Assembly: GCF_038594605.1 (NCBI RefSeq)
Contig: NZ_JBCFZM010000001.1
Span: forward strand, 1,240,001-1,304,000
DNA from: Alteriqipengyuania bathyomarina_B
GTDB taxonomy: Bacteria; Pseudomonadota; Alphaproteobacteria; Sphingomonadales; Sphingomonadaceae
Reading direction: 5' to 3'
Length of the DNA stretch: 64,000 nucleotides
The position numbers and the translations under genes were made by a program. Below the pieces are notes generated by a model that was given only the letters and a program-made list of their open reading frames with translations, was not told where the DNA came from and did not search any database. Below, one piece after another: positions 33,350 through 42,669 of the stretch (the stretch's first letter is position 1; every line of letters starts with the position of its first letter).

Positions 33350-34642
33350 ATGGCGTTGGCACCCGAAGTTTCGAGCAGTACGGACCCTCGACCGATCGAG
33401 GATGACGACACGCATATCAATGCGCCGGGCCTGCAGTTCTTCGTTTTCGGGCTTTTCTTCATCTTCGGCGGGATCACCTCGCTCAACGATGTGCTCATCC
33501 CCAAGCTGAAAGAGCTGTTCACGCTCAACTACACCGAAGCGATGCTGGTGCAGTTCTGCTTCTTCACGGCCTACCTGCTGATCGGCATTCCCGGCGCCAA
33601 GCTGGTCAAGCGGATCGGTTACATGCGCGGCGCGGTAGCGGGGCTCTGCCTCATGATCCTGGGGTGTCTGCTGTTCATACCGGCATCGCAGACCGCGACC
33701 TACGCCCTGTTCCTCGGCGCCCTGTTCATTCTCGCCAGTGGCGTGGTGATCGTGCAGGTCGTGGCCAACCCGCTGATCTCGTTGCTGGGCCCGCAGAAGA
33801 CCGCGCACAGCCGTCTGACCTTCGCGCAGGCGTTCAACTCGCTGGGCACCACCGTCTTCCCGATTGTCGGCGCAGCGGTGATCCTCGGCAGCCTTGCAGA
33901 TATGAGTGCCGACGATCTTTCGGGCGCGCAACTGGCCGCCTATCGCGCTGCGGAAAGCGAAGCGATCTGGCAGGGCTATCTCGGCGTTGCTTGCCTGATC
34001 GGACTCGTCGCCTTTGCCGTGTGGATGTTCCGCAATCGTCTGCAAGGCGAAAAGCACGAAGCATCGTCGGGGCTCGCCGGTTTCGACCTGCTCAAGCGCA
34101 CCCGCTTCGGCTACGGTGCGCTGTGTATTTTCCTTTATGTCGGCGCCGAGGTCTCGATCGGCTCGATCATCATCAACTATCTCGCGCAGGAGCGTGTGCT
34201 GGGAGAGCCCGAAAGCGTCATCGGCTGGATGATCGGGCTCTATTGGGGTGGTGCGATGGTCGGCCGTTTCATCGGTTCGGTTTTCCTGCGCATCTTCTCG
34301 CCGGGCAAGATTCTAGCCTTCAATGCGAGCGTCGCGATCCTGCTCATCGCGATCTCGGCCAATACCTCGGGCGAAGTGGCGGGTTACACACTGCTCGCCT
34401 GCGGGTTGATGAACTCGATCATGTTCCCGACGATCTTCTCGCTCGCCTGCGAAAAGCTGGGCCCGCGCGCGGCGGACGGATCGGGCATCATCAACGTGGC
34501 GATCTTCGGCGGCGCGGTCGTGCCGCTGCTGTTCGGCGTCGTCGCCGATACCAGCGGCAGCCTGGCCATCGCGCTGACCCTGCCCGCGATCTGCTATGCC
34601 ATCATCGCCGGCTTCGGATTTTACGCCCGCCGACCGGCCTGA
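33350..34642 (+). CDS. MFS sugar transporter, FHS (GluP/FucP-like) type
   Basis: The 430-residue inner-membrane symporter has about 12 transmembrane segments. The first, FFVFGLFFIFGGITSLNDVL, and VVIVQVVANPLISLLGPQKT in the fourth/fifth segment are signatures of the fucose-galactose-glucose:H+ family. The C-terminal half has FLYVGAEVSIGSIIINYL, also family-typical. GAGAGAAAAAG precedes the ATG. It likely takes up glucose released by the upstream GH3 enzyme. It ends the glucan locus, at a strong bidirectional terminator. Confidence 0.93.
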   Translation: MALAPEVSSSTDPRPIEDDDTHINAPGLQFFVFGLFFIFGGITSLNDVLIPKLKELFTLNYTEAMLVQFCFFTAYLLIGIPGAKLVKRIGYMRGAVAGLCLMILGCLLFIPASQTATYALFLGALFILASGVVIVQVVANPLISLLGPQKTAHSRLTFAQAFNSLGTTVFPIVGAAVILGSLADMSADDLSGAQLAAYRAAESEAIWQGYLGVACLIGLVAFAVWMFRNRLQGEKHEASSGLAGFDLLKRTRFGYGALCIFLYVGAEVSIGSIIINYLAQERVLGEPESVIGWMIGLYWGGAMVGRFIGSVFLRIFSPGKILAFNASVAILLIAISANTSGEVAGYTLLACGLMNSIMFPTIFSLACEKLGPRAADGSGIINVAIFGGAVVPLLFGVVADTSGSLAIALTLPAICYAIIAGFGFYARRPA

Positions 34643-34661
34643 TCTTCGAAGCTACGAAATG

Positions 34662-34706
34662 AAAAGGGCGGCAGCAGAGGTTACCCCTCCGCTGCCGCCC
34701 TTTCCT
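34662..34706. terminator. Bidirectional terminator between MFS gene and kbl
   Basis: Thirteen-base arms AAAGGGCGGCAGC (34663-34675) and GCTGCCGCCCTTT (34691-34703), with an inner GAGG/CCTC pairing, have A and T tracts on both sides. This lets it stop transcripts from both convergent genes. Confidence 0.85.
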
Positions 34707-34726
34707 TATCCTGCCTCGGCCTCGGC

Positions 34727-35911
<1,185 letters not shown>

Positions 35912-35921
35912 ATTCGTCTCT

Positions 35922-36947
35922 CTATTCCCAGTTGAGCACGACCTTGCAGGCCTCACCCGAAAGCATGGCTTCGAAGCCCCGCTCGAAGTCGTCGACCGGC
36001 AGGCGGTGGGTGATGATCGGCGAGAGGTCGAGCCCGCTCTGGATGAAGACCGACATCTTGTACCACGTCTCGAAAATCTCGCGCCCGTACACGCCCTTGA
36101 GCGTCAGCATGTTGAAGATGACCTTGTGCCAGTCGATCCGCACATCTCCCGCGGGCAGGCCGAGGATCGCGACCTTGCCACCGTGGCACATATTGTCGAT
36201 CAGCGAGGCGAAGCCGGGTTCGCTGCCCGACATTTCCAACCCGACGTCGAAGCCTTCGGTCATGCCGAGCTCGGCCTGCACATCCTCCAGCTTCTCGCGC
36301 GTCACGTTGACCGTGCGGGTCGCGCCCATCTTCTTCGCCAGCGCAAGGCGATCGTCGTTGAGATCGGTGACCACGACATGGCGCGCGCCCGCGTGACGGC
36401 ACACGGCAGCCGCCATGATGCCGATCGGCCCCGCGCCGACCACCAGCACATCCTCGCCCAGCACATCGAACTGCAAGGCGGTGTGAACGGCGTTGCCATA
36501 GGGATCGAACAGCGCGGCAATGTCGAGGTCGATTTTGGGGTCGTGCACCCAGACATTGGCGGCGGGCAGCGCGAGATATTCGGCAAAGGCGCCCGGCCGG
36601 TTCACTCCGATCCCCTCGGCAAAAGCGCACATGTGGCGGCGGCCCGCCATGCAGTTGCGGCACTGCCCGCAGACCACGTGGCCTTCGCCAGAAACGATCT
36701 GGCCGAGCTGGAAATCTCCGGCATTGTCGCCGACATCCACGATCTCGCCAACGAATTCGTGGCCGACGATCATCGGCACGGGAATCGTCTTCTGCGCCCA
36801 CTCGTCCCATTTCCAGATATGCATGTCGGTGCCGCAAATCGCGGTCCGGCGCACTTTGATCAGCACATCGTTGATGCCCATCTCAGGCTTGGCGCTGTCC
36901 TCCATCCAGAGGCCCGGCTGTGCCTTCGCCTTGACCAGACTTTTCAT
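35922..36947 (-). CDS. tdh: L-threonine 3-dehydrogenase
   Basis: The 341-residue zinc-dependent medium-chain dehydrogenase oxidises threonine to 2-amino-3-oxobutyrate with NAD+. The catalytic-zinc motif is CGTDMHIWKWDEW and GHEFVGEIVDVGD. The structural-zinc cysteines lie in CGQCRNCMAGRRHMC, and the nucleotide-binding loop is VGAGPIGIMAAAV. It is first in the tdh-kbl operon. The 227 bases upstream (to the response regulator gene) hold divergent promoters but no recognised operator or riboswitch. Confidence 0.97.
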   Translation of the reverse strand: MKSLVKAKAQPGLWMEDSAKPEMGINDVLIKVRRTAICGTDMHIWKWDEWAQKTIPVPMIVGHEFVGEIVDVGDNAGDFQLGQIVSGEGHVVCGQCRNCMAGRRHMCAFAEGIGVNRPGAFAEYLALPAANVWVHDPKIDLDIAALFDPYGNAVHTALQFDVLGEDVLVVGAGPIGIMAAAVCRHAGARHVVVTDLNDDRLALAKKMGATRTVNVTREKLEDVQAELGMTEGFDVGLEMSGSEPGFASLIDNMCHGGKVAILGLPAGDVRIDWHKVIFNMLTLKGVYGREIFETWYKMSVFIQSGLDLSPIITHRLPVDDFERGFEAMLSGEACKVVLNWE

Positions 36948-37174
36948 CGGTTGCTTGTCTCCTGTCGAACCGTGACCGCCCTACTAGTGGTTTTGCGCGC
37001 CAGTCCAACCGCCAATCGCGGCTCCCGTTCCGGATGCATATGACGTAGCGTCAGCGCCGCCCGCATGCAGAGCCGACACTTCCGACTGCGCCCTGCGTCG
37101 CCCGGTCGCATGGACGTCACGAACCGGTCACAAGGGCACGGCAGATGTGCGCACGACGAAGGGGCGCCAGAGCC

Positions 37175-37849
37175 ATGCGCAAGGTCAATATCCTGCTGAC
37201 GGGGACCCTCCCCGGTGCCGACTCGCAAGGCGGGGAGGACCGGCTGTTCGATTACCAGAGGATCGGCCCTGGCGGCCCGGACGAGCTGGTCGACGGCCCG
37301 ACCTGGATCTTCGTCGACTGGATCACGCCCGAGATGTCCGGCCTCGCGATGGTCCGACGCCTGCGGGCGGACGAACGCCTGAGCGATGCGCATGTTACCA
37401 TGGTGCTGGAGCGTGACGACGATGAGGACCGGCGACGCGCCATTCAGGCGGGCGCGGACGACTACGTACTCGGCCCGATCGACCGCAACGGCGTCCTCGA
37501 CCGGATCCTCGCCCTCCAATCGCAACGCGGCATCCGCCGCTCTCCCCCGCGCGAGCGCCATGGGCTGCTGGAGGTGATCCCAGCGGCTCAGCAGGCCCGC
37601 TGGGATGGCGAGCCGGTTGCGCTCAGCCCCAACGAATTTCGGCTTTTGCGCTACCTGCTGACGCGGCACGGCGAGATCGTGTCGCGCCAGCGGATGATCG
37701 CCGGGATGGGCAAGCTCGAACCGCCGATCGACGAACGCACGGTCGATGTGTGGATCGGCCGTCTGCGCCGTGCGCTGCGTGCGGCGGGCGCACCCGATCC
37801 GATCCGAACCGTCCGCAAGGCAGGCTACGTCCTCGATCTCGGCGACTGA
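37175..37849 (+). CDS. Atypical OmpR/PhoB-type response regulator
   Basis: The 224-residue protein has an N-terminal receiver-like domain (about 1-115) and a C-terminal winged-helix domain (about 135-222: VALSPNEFRLLRYLLTRHGE, then the recognition region DERTVDVWIGRLRRALR and RTVRKAGYVLD). The phospho-acceptor Asp seems kept in FVDWITPEMSGL. The acidic pair after the first strand is missing (ILLTGTLPGADS), and the conserved Lys of the K-P motif is Gly (ADDYVLGPID). It may be regulated without phosphorylation. No histidine kinase is nearby. The start chosen is the ATG at MRKVNILL; an upstream one has no better ribosome site. Confidence 0.85.
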   Translation: MRKVNILLTGTLPGADSQGGEDRLFDYQRIGPGGPDELVDGPTWIFVDWITPEMSGLAMVRRLRADERLSDAHVTMVLERDDDEDRRRAIQAGADDYVLGPIDRNGVLDRILALQSQRGIRRSPPRERHGLLEVIPAAQQARWDGEPVALSPNEFRLLRYLLTRHGEIVSRQRMIAGMGKLEPPIDERTVDVWIGRLRRALRAAGAPDPIRTVRKAGYVLDLGD

Positions 37850-37874
37850 TCGCTTTGCGGCGGACCAAACGGAA

Positions 37875-37905
37875 AAGGGCCCGCGATATCCCCGCGAGCC
37901 CTTGT
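37875..37905. terminator. Hairpin between response regulator and TBDR genes
   Basis: AAGGGC-C-CGCG pairs with CGCG-A-GCCCTT (37875-37885 with 37893-37903), with one internal mismatch. It lies between the convergent response-regulator stop and TBDR stop. A short TTGTCTT tail follows on the plus strand, and A-rich sequence precedes it, so it could serve both directions. Confidence 0.65.
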
Positions 37906-37934
37906 CTTGCGTCATCGATCGCTTTGGCAGCCGA

Positions 37935-40706
37935 TCAGAATTGCGCCGAAACCGATAAGCCGAAGCTCTGCCCGATATCGTAGCTGTTGGTGTCTACCCG
38001 ACCGCTGTCGTTCGCGATGAAGGTGCTTTTGTCGGTCCCCGTCAGGTTACGGGCTTCGAACTTGAGCTCCAGCGGCACACCCGCGAGTGCGATGCCCTGC
38101 CGGATCACCAGATCGAGGCTGATGCCCGGCTCTTCGATCTCGTCGGGCAGCCCACCGGCATTGTTACCAAGGCGGCTGGCCACCCGCTCGCTGGCGTAGT
38201 TGAACAGCAAGGTGATCTGGCTCAGCCGGTCGGTATCTTCCAGACCGACCTGGATGTTCACCAGATGGTCCGACTGGCCGGTCAGCGGATCGCCATCGCG
38301 GAACAGGCTATTCGCCGCGACTTCGATCGGGGTCGAGCCGGTCGTGGGGACCAGCGTAGTGTCGTCCGGTCCGATCTTCAGTTCGGACTGGGTGTAGGTG
38401 TAGTTCGCAATGAACAGCGCGCGCTTGCTTTCGAAGAAGCCGCCCCAGTCGATCAGGTCGTAGTTGTACACGAACTCCGCTTCGGCGCCGTAGAGCTGCG
38501 CTTCGGGCGCATTGGCAAAGCTGCTCGACTGCGTATTGTCGGTGAACTGCGAGAAGATTTCGATCGGATTGTCGATCTTCTTGTAGAACCCGCCAAGCGA
38601 CACCCGGCTGCGCTGTCCGAAGTAATATTCGGCCCGCGCTTCGGCATTGAACAGCTCGCTGTCCTGCAATGCGGGGTTACCGCTGAACGAACGCTGGCTG
38701 CCCGGATCGGTATAGGTCTGCAGCAGCAATTCGCGGAACTGCGGCCGCGCGATGGTCTTCGATGCGCTCGCACGCAGCTGCAGCCCGTTGTCGAACTGAT
38801 AGGTGATCGTGGCTGCAGGCAGGAAATAGTCGTTCGAGATGTTCGTGAACGCATCGAGGTTCGGCTGGTTCTCGAATATCTGCGCCGGCGTAACCGTCTG
38901 CGTGGCATCCTCGAAGCGCACGCCCGCATCCACGGTCAGCCCGTTGAGCAACGAGAGGTTGCCCTTGATGTATGCCGCGAGGATTTCCAGCCCGGCGTCG
39001 AAGGCGGGTGTATCCTCGGTCAGTTCGCGCAGATCGATCGGCGCGTTGACGCCGGGGCGCACGAAGCCGGGGATGTTCGACGCTTCGATGATCGTCGGCG
39101 TAATTAGCAGGTCGGGGCGCAACAGGGCGATCCCGTTGGGGAAGTTGCTCGGCGCGCTGAACTGGAAGAAACGCCGTTCCGAATAGCGGTCCGTATCATT
39201 GTACGCGATACCCGTGGTCACCGAGAAAGCGTCGGTCAGCGGCACGGTCAGGTCCAGCCCACCGTAATAGTTGCGCTCGGTCAGATCGGAAAACGAAACG
39301 CTCGCTTCCCCGCCCGGCAGGTTGTTGTCGAGCGGGTTGATGAAGAAGTCGCCGAACGGGCTGTTCGCATTGTTCGTCCGCACGTAGGTGAAGCTGTATT
39401 CGTACGGGCTTTCGCGGTCCGTCTGCGCATAGCCCGCGCGAACATCCATCGAGACGCCCGCGAACTGGAACTCGCCGACGAGCTGCGTATCGATCAGCTG
39501 CCGTTCGAACCAGGCATTCTGCTGATTGATCACGTCGAACCCGTCATTGCCCGAACCGGAAATGATCGTGCCCTGGTTCAGCGAGGCCTGCTTGAGGACG
39601 TCGCGGATATAGAGGTTGGTCCAGCGGATTTTCTGGTCGCCCAATTCCAGACCGAAGCCGAGCATGCCGTTCGCAAGAACGCGATTATCGGTCACGAAGC
39701 GGCGGAAATCGTCGGCCGGGGTCACATCGGCCTGACGCACGGGCGTCTGATTGGTGACGTTGCGATTGTTCAGCGAGTTGCTCAGGTTCACGGTCGCGAT
39801 GACGCCCAGTTCGGCATCGTCGCCCACGAAGAAACTTGTACCGCCGGTCAGGCCGCCCGAGAAGTTCGGCCGCAGGTTATCGGTCTTCTGCAGCAGCAGG
39901 AGATTGGGCTTGTTGAGCGTGCCGGCAATCGACTGGCGCTCGGCGAGCGTCAGGCTTTCGAGCTCGACCGTGCCATTGAGGTAATTCTCGAGGATCGGCG
40001 GCGGATCGCGACGGCCATTGTCGAAGCCGAACCAGTCGAAATCGCTGCCGTAGTAAAGCAGGCCGTTTTCGTAGGTCGTTTCCGTATCGCCGCTGACGCC
40101 GAGGCTCATTTCGAGGAAGCTCTCGTCGGGGATGGCCTGCGTCGTCAGGTTGATGACGCCGCCACCGAATTCACCGGGAAAGTTCGCGGAATAGCTCTTC
40201 TGCACCAGCGAAGAGGCGATGACGTCGGTCGGGAAGATATCCAGCGGAACCACGCGGCTCAGCGGCTCGGGCGAAGGCAGCGGCAGGCCGTTCAGGAGCG
40301 CCGAGGAATAGCGATCGCCCAGACCGCGCACGAACACGCGCCCGTTGCCGGTGTTGGAAAGGCCGGTCACACGGCTCAGTGCGCCGGCAATATCGCCCTC
40401 GCCCGTGCGTGCGATGTCTTCGGTACTGAGGACGGAAACGACCTGCGCCGAACTGCGCGTCACATCGCGCGGGCCGCGGCGACCGGTAACCGTGATGATG
40501 TTGCCGCCGGGAATGGAAACATCGACGTCACCCTGCGCGGGCTCGATGTCGTCGTTGTCCTCCGGATTGATCGGTTCCTCGGCGGGCGTCTCGACCTCGG
40601 GCTGCGAAGCCGTATTGCCCGACGAACTTTGTGCGAAAGCGACACCCGGGAAGGTGAGCGCGGTGGAGAGCAAGAGCAGCCCTGCCAACTGCTTACCGGT
40701 GGACAT
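37935..40706 (-). CDS. TonB-dependent receptor paired with a lipoprotein
   Basis: The 923-residue receptor starts at the ATG downstream of GAGGGGG. The signal peptide ends PGVAFAQ. An acidic low-complexity segment (about 35-65) precedes the plug, which reads ITVTGRRGPRDVTRSSAQVV, then SRVTGLSNTGNGRVFVRGLG and DRYSSALLNGLPLPSPEPLS, then PGEFGGGVINLTT. The barrel ends SFGLSVSAQF. This plug subtype (VFVRGLGDRYSSALLNGLPL) recurs in Sphingomonadales and Caulobacterales next to an unclassified beta-rich secreted protein, as here. The ligand is unknown. The partner gene lies upstream on the same strand, separated by a very stable hairpin. Confidence 0.93.
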   Translation of the reverse strand: MSTGKQLAGLLLLSTALTFPGVAFAQSSSGNTASQPEVETPAEEPINPEDNDDIEPAQGDVDVSIPGGNIITVTGRRGPRDVTRSSAQVVSVLSTEDIARTGEGDIAGALSRVTGLSNTGNGRVFVRGLGDRYSSALLNGLPLPSPEPLSRVVPLDIFPTDVIASSLVQKSYSANFPGEFGGGVINLTTQAIPDESFLEMSLGVSGDTETTYENGLLYYGSDFDWFGFDNGRRDPPPILENYLNGTVELESLTLAERQSIAGTLNKPNLLLLQKTDNLRPNFSGGLTGGTSFFVGDDAELGVIATVNLSNSLNNRNVTNQTPVRQADVTPADDFRRFVTDNRVLANGMLGFGLELGDQKIRWTNLYIRDVLKQASLNQGTIISGSGNDGFDVINQQNAWFERQLIDTQLVGEFQFAGVSMDVRAGYAQTDRESPYEYSFTYVRTNNANSPFGDFFINPLDNNLPGGEASVSFSDLTERNYYGGLDLTVPLTDAFSVTTGIAYNDTDRYSERRFFQFSAPSNFPNGIALLRPDLLITPTIIEASNIPGFVRPGVNAPIDLRELTEDTPAFDAGLEILAAYIKGNLSLLNGLTVDAGVRFEDATQTVTPAQIFENQPNLDAFTNISNDYFLPAATITYQFDNGLQLRASASKTIARPQFRELLLQTYTDPGSQRSFSGNPALQDSELFNAEARAEYYFGQRSRVSLGGFYKKIDNPIEIFSQFTDNTQSSSFANAPEAQLYGAEAEFVYNYDLIDWGGFFESKRALFIANYTYTQSELKIGPDDTTLVPTTGSTPIEVAANSLFRDGDPLTGQSDHLVNIQVGLEDTDRLSQITLLFNYASERVASRLGNNAGGLPDEIEEPGISLDLVIRQGIALAGVPLELKFEARNLTGTDKSTFIANDSGRVDTNSYDIGQSFGLSVSAQF

Positions 40707-40789
40707 GATATGAGACCCCCTCAATGCTTAAGGTCCGTGAAACTGGGCGCATTCGGCAAAAGCGAGCCGAAGTGTAGGTGATTGCGGGA

Positions 40790-40824
40790 AAGGGGTGCCC
40801 GGCCACAGTGGCCGGGCACCCCTT
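40790..40824. terminator. Seventeen-base perfect palindromic hairpin between lipoprotein and TBDR genes
   Basis: AAGGGGTGCCCGGCCAC and its exact reverse complement flank a single central base. The hairpin is 14 bases after the lipoprotein stop and 83 bases before the TBDR start. It could end part of the lipoprotein transcript, giving unequal expression of the pair, or stabilise its 3' end. There is only a short T tract on the minus strand. Confidence 0.65.
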
Positions 40825-40838
40825 CTCCATCGCTCCGA

Positions 40839-42419
40839 TCAGGACGTCGGCAGCGTGTCGCAGCTACCGGTGTTGCTGGTGCCCAGCACGACGGTAGCCG
40901 AGTTGCAGGTCCAGCCTTCGGCCCAGTTGCCCGCAACGCTCGGAATCGCGCCGATGTAGCCGCGAGCGCTGAAGAAGCTCGACGAGGCAAAGGCGAAGAT
41001 CGGCGTATAGCCGTTTTCGTTCGCGCCGTTGATGAACGGTGCACCGGTGGTCACGCCGGGCAGGCGCTGTAGGGTGTTGGTGAAGCTCGCGTCATTGCCC
41101 GCGCCCGCGTTGAAATTGGCTTCGACCTGCGCCGCCGTGCTGCCACTGCCGCCACGGAAATTCGTGACGCAATCGAGCGCGACCGAGTTGAAGACGGTCG
41201 GGCCGGCTTCGTCGATGGTAGCGTCCGCAGCGCGGGTCGGCGAAACGCCCTGCACGTTGAGGCAGCCGCCGTTATTGCCCGCACGATCCCAGATCAGCGA
41301 ATTGTAGAGCGCGAAATCGCTCGAACCGCGAATACGGATGGCACGATCGCCGTTTGCGCTGTTCACCACGAAGGTCGCGTTGTTGATGCGCGTGTTGGTC
41401 CGCGGAGCCGATTCTTCGTTGCCGTCGGAATCCTGTTCGATGACGGTGTCCGAAGCGGTTGCGCGCTGCACGACCAGCAATTCGTCGAACTGCGCCTTCA
41501 CGCCGGTATCGGTGTCGAGCGAATCGTCTTCCGCACCAACCATGATGAACCGGCGACCGTTCACGACGCCGCCGAAGAACTCAGCGCCATCGTCCGAGCT
41601 GTTGTAGGTCATGATGTTGGAGAAGCTCGTGCCCGAACCGACGCCACCGGTGGTGAGCGACTGAAGCTCGTCACCATTTGCCAGCGCAAAGCCGGAGAAG
41701 CGGATTTGCACGAAGCTCATCGAGCCGGACGAGTCGGCGGGATCGTTGCCGCCGTAGAGGATCTGGTTGGTCGCACCTTCGACGCGGCGCTGACAGGTGT
41801 TGGCGGCTTCGCTGCCGAGGAAGCAATCGGTCACCGGAGCGCGGCCCGAGAGGATCACGCCGCCCCACTGGCCCGAGCTATCCTCGCCGGTGGTGCCTTC
41901 GATGTTGTTGCGGCTGGTGAAGATGATCGGCTGGCTGGACGTGCCATTGGCCGAGATCTGGTTGCCACGGGTGACGTTCAGGAAGTCGTTGCCGGCAGCG
42001 AAGACGATCACGCCCGGCTCGATGCTCAGCGTCACGCTGGCCTGGCCCGGAGCGGCTGCGAAGCCCTGGTCGATACCGACGTCGGTCTGGCCGTTGATTT
42101 CGTAAAGCACGCCTTCGATGCGCGGAAGCGTCGACGAAACGGTAAAGGTCGACGGCATCAGGCAGCGGCGATAGCTGCCGGTCGGGCCGGTGATCGTGCC
42201 GATGTTGGAAAGGCCGATCGGGTTCGCGATCTGCGGGCAGTTATCGGCTGCAACGACGCCGGGCGTCGGGGTGGGCGACGGGGTCGGCGTCGGGGCCGGC
42301 GTCGGGTTGTTGATTGTCACGTTGCCGCCCGTGCCGGGCGAAACGATTTCGTCTGCGCCGCAGCCGGCAAGTGCCAGCGCGCTGCAACCGATGATGAGCG
42401 AGCGATGGAGATTTTTCAC
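40839..42419 (-). CDS. Secreted beta-rich lipoprotein partner of the TBDR
   Basis: The protein has 526 residues from a GTG nine bases after GAGGGGA. The lipobox LALAGC places the lipidated Cys at about residue 20. A Pro-Thr linker (PTPAPTPTPSPTPTPG) follows. The remainder is Asn/Gly/Ser/Thr-rich, with short repeating strands such as GQWGGVILSGRAPV, FVQIRFSGFAL and GAEFFGGVVNGRR, compatible with a right-handed parallel beta-helix. Several cysteine pairs are present. No enzymatic motif was recognised. The linker and beta-helix suggest a surface-displayed ligand-capturing or processing protein delivering cargo to the adjacent receptor, analogous in role, not sequence, to SusD. That role is inference. 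Confidence 0.75.
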   Translation of the reverse strand: MKNLHRSLIIGCSALALAGCGADEIVSPGTGGNVTINNPTPAPTPTPSPTPTPGVVAADNCPQIANPIGLSNIGTITGPTGSYRRCLMPSTFTVSSTLPRIEGVLYEINGQTDVGIDQGFAAAPGQASVTLSIEPGVIVFAAGNDFLNVTRGNQISANGTSSQPIIFTSRNNIEGTTGEDSSGQWGGVILSGRAPVTDCFLGSEAANTCQRRVEGATNQILYGGNDPADSSGSMSFVQIRFSGFALANGDELQSLTTGGVGSGTSFSNIMTYNSSDDGAEFFGGVVNGRRFIMVGAEDDSLDTDTGVKAQFDELLVVQRATASDTVIEQDSDGNEESAPRTNTRINNATFVVNSANGDRAIRIRGSSDFALYNSLIWDRAGNNGGCLNVQGVSPTRAADATIDEAGPTVFNSVALDCVTNFRGGSGSTAAQVEANFNAGAGNDASFTNTLQRLPGVTTGAPFINGANENGYTPIFAFASSSFFSARGYIGAIPSVAGNWAEGWTCNSATVVLGTSNTGSCDTLPTS

Positions 42420-42502
42420 AGCGAGCGGTCCCCTCAAAAAACCGAAGAATCGAACATGCGGACGCGAGTATTGATCGCAGGAGGGGCGCTAGAAGTTTGG
42501 AA

Positions 42503-42568
42503 TGACACTTTCGGGGCCTGCCCGTGACAGTTTGAGGGCCATACCGTGACAGTTGTATGTCACGCACG
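42503..42568. repeat. Three tandem 22-bp repeats in the lipoprotein-TBDR promoter region
   Basis: TGACA occurs at 42503, 42525 and 42547, exactly 22 bases apart. Units one and two share TGACA-TTT--GGGCC--CCG, and unit three keeps TGACAGTT then diverges into an inverted GTCAC. On the transcribed strand the units read (A)CTGTCAC, 84-150 bases upstream of the lipoprotein GTG. Two helical turns of spacing imply protein binding on one DNA face. The TGTCA core recalls Pho boxes, but those have 11-base spacing. Confidence 0.65.
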
Positions 42569-42669
42569 GCGCTCCGCGCTTTGCGCGGCGAATCTACCCC
42601 GGGCCGGGTGTCGATTTCGGCGAAATAATCACTGCAGCGAGAGGCGATGGTCCGGAGACCAGGCGCGGC

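Noticed and set aside
36948..37174. Glycine riboswitch upstream of tdh
   Set aside because: No tandem aptamer-like paired structure or conserved core could be drawn.
42503..42568. CRISPR array
   Set aside because: Only three 22-base units directly abutting with no spacers, and no cas genes; a tandem operator fits better.
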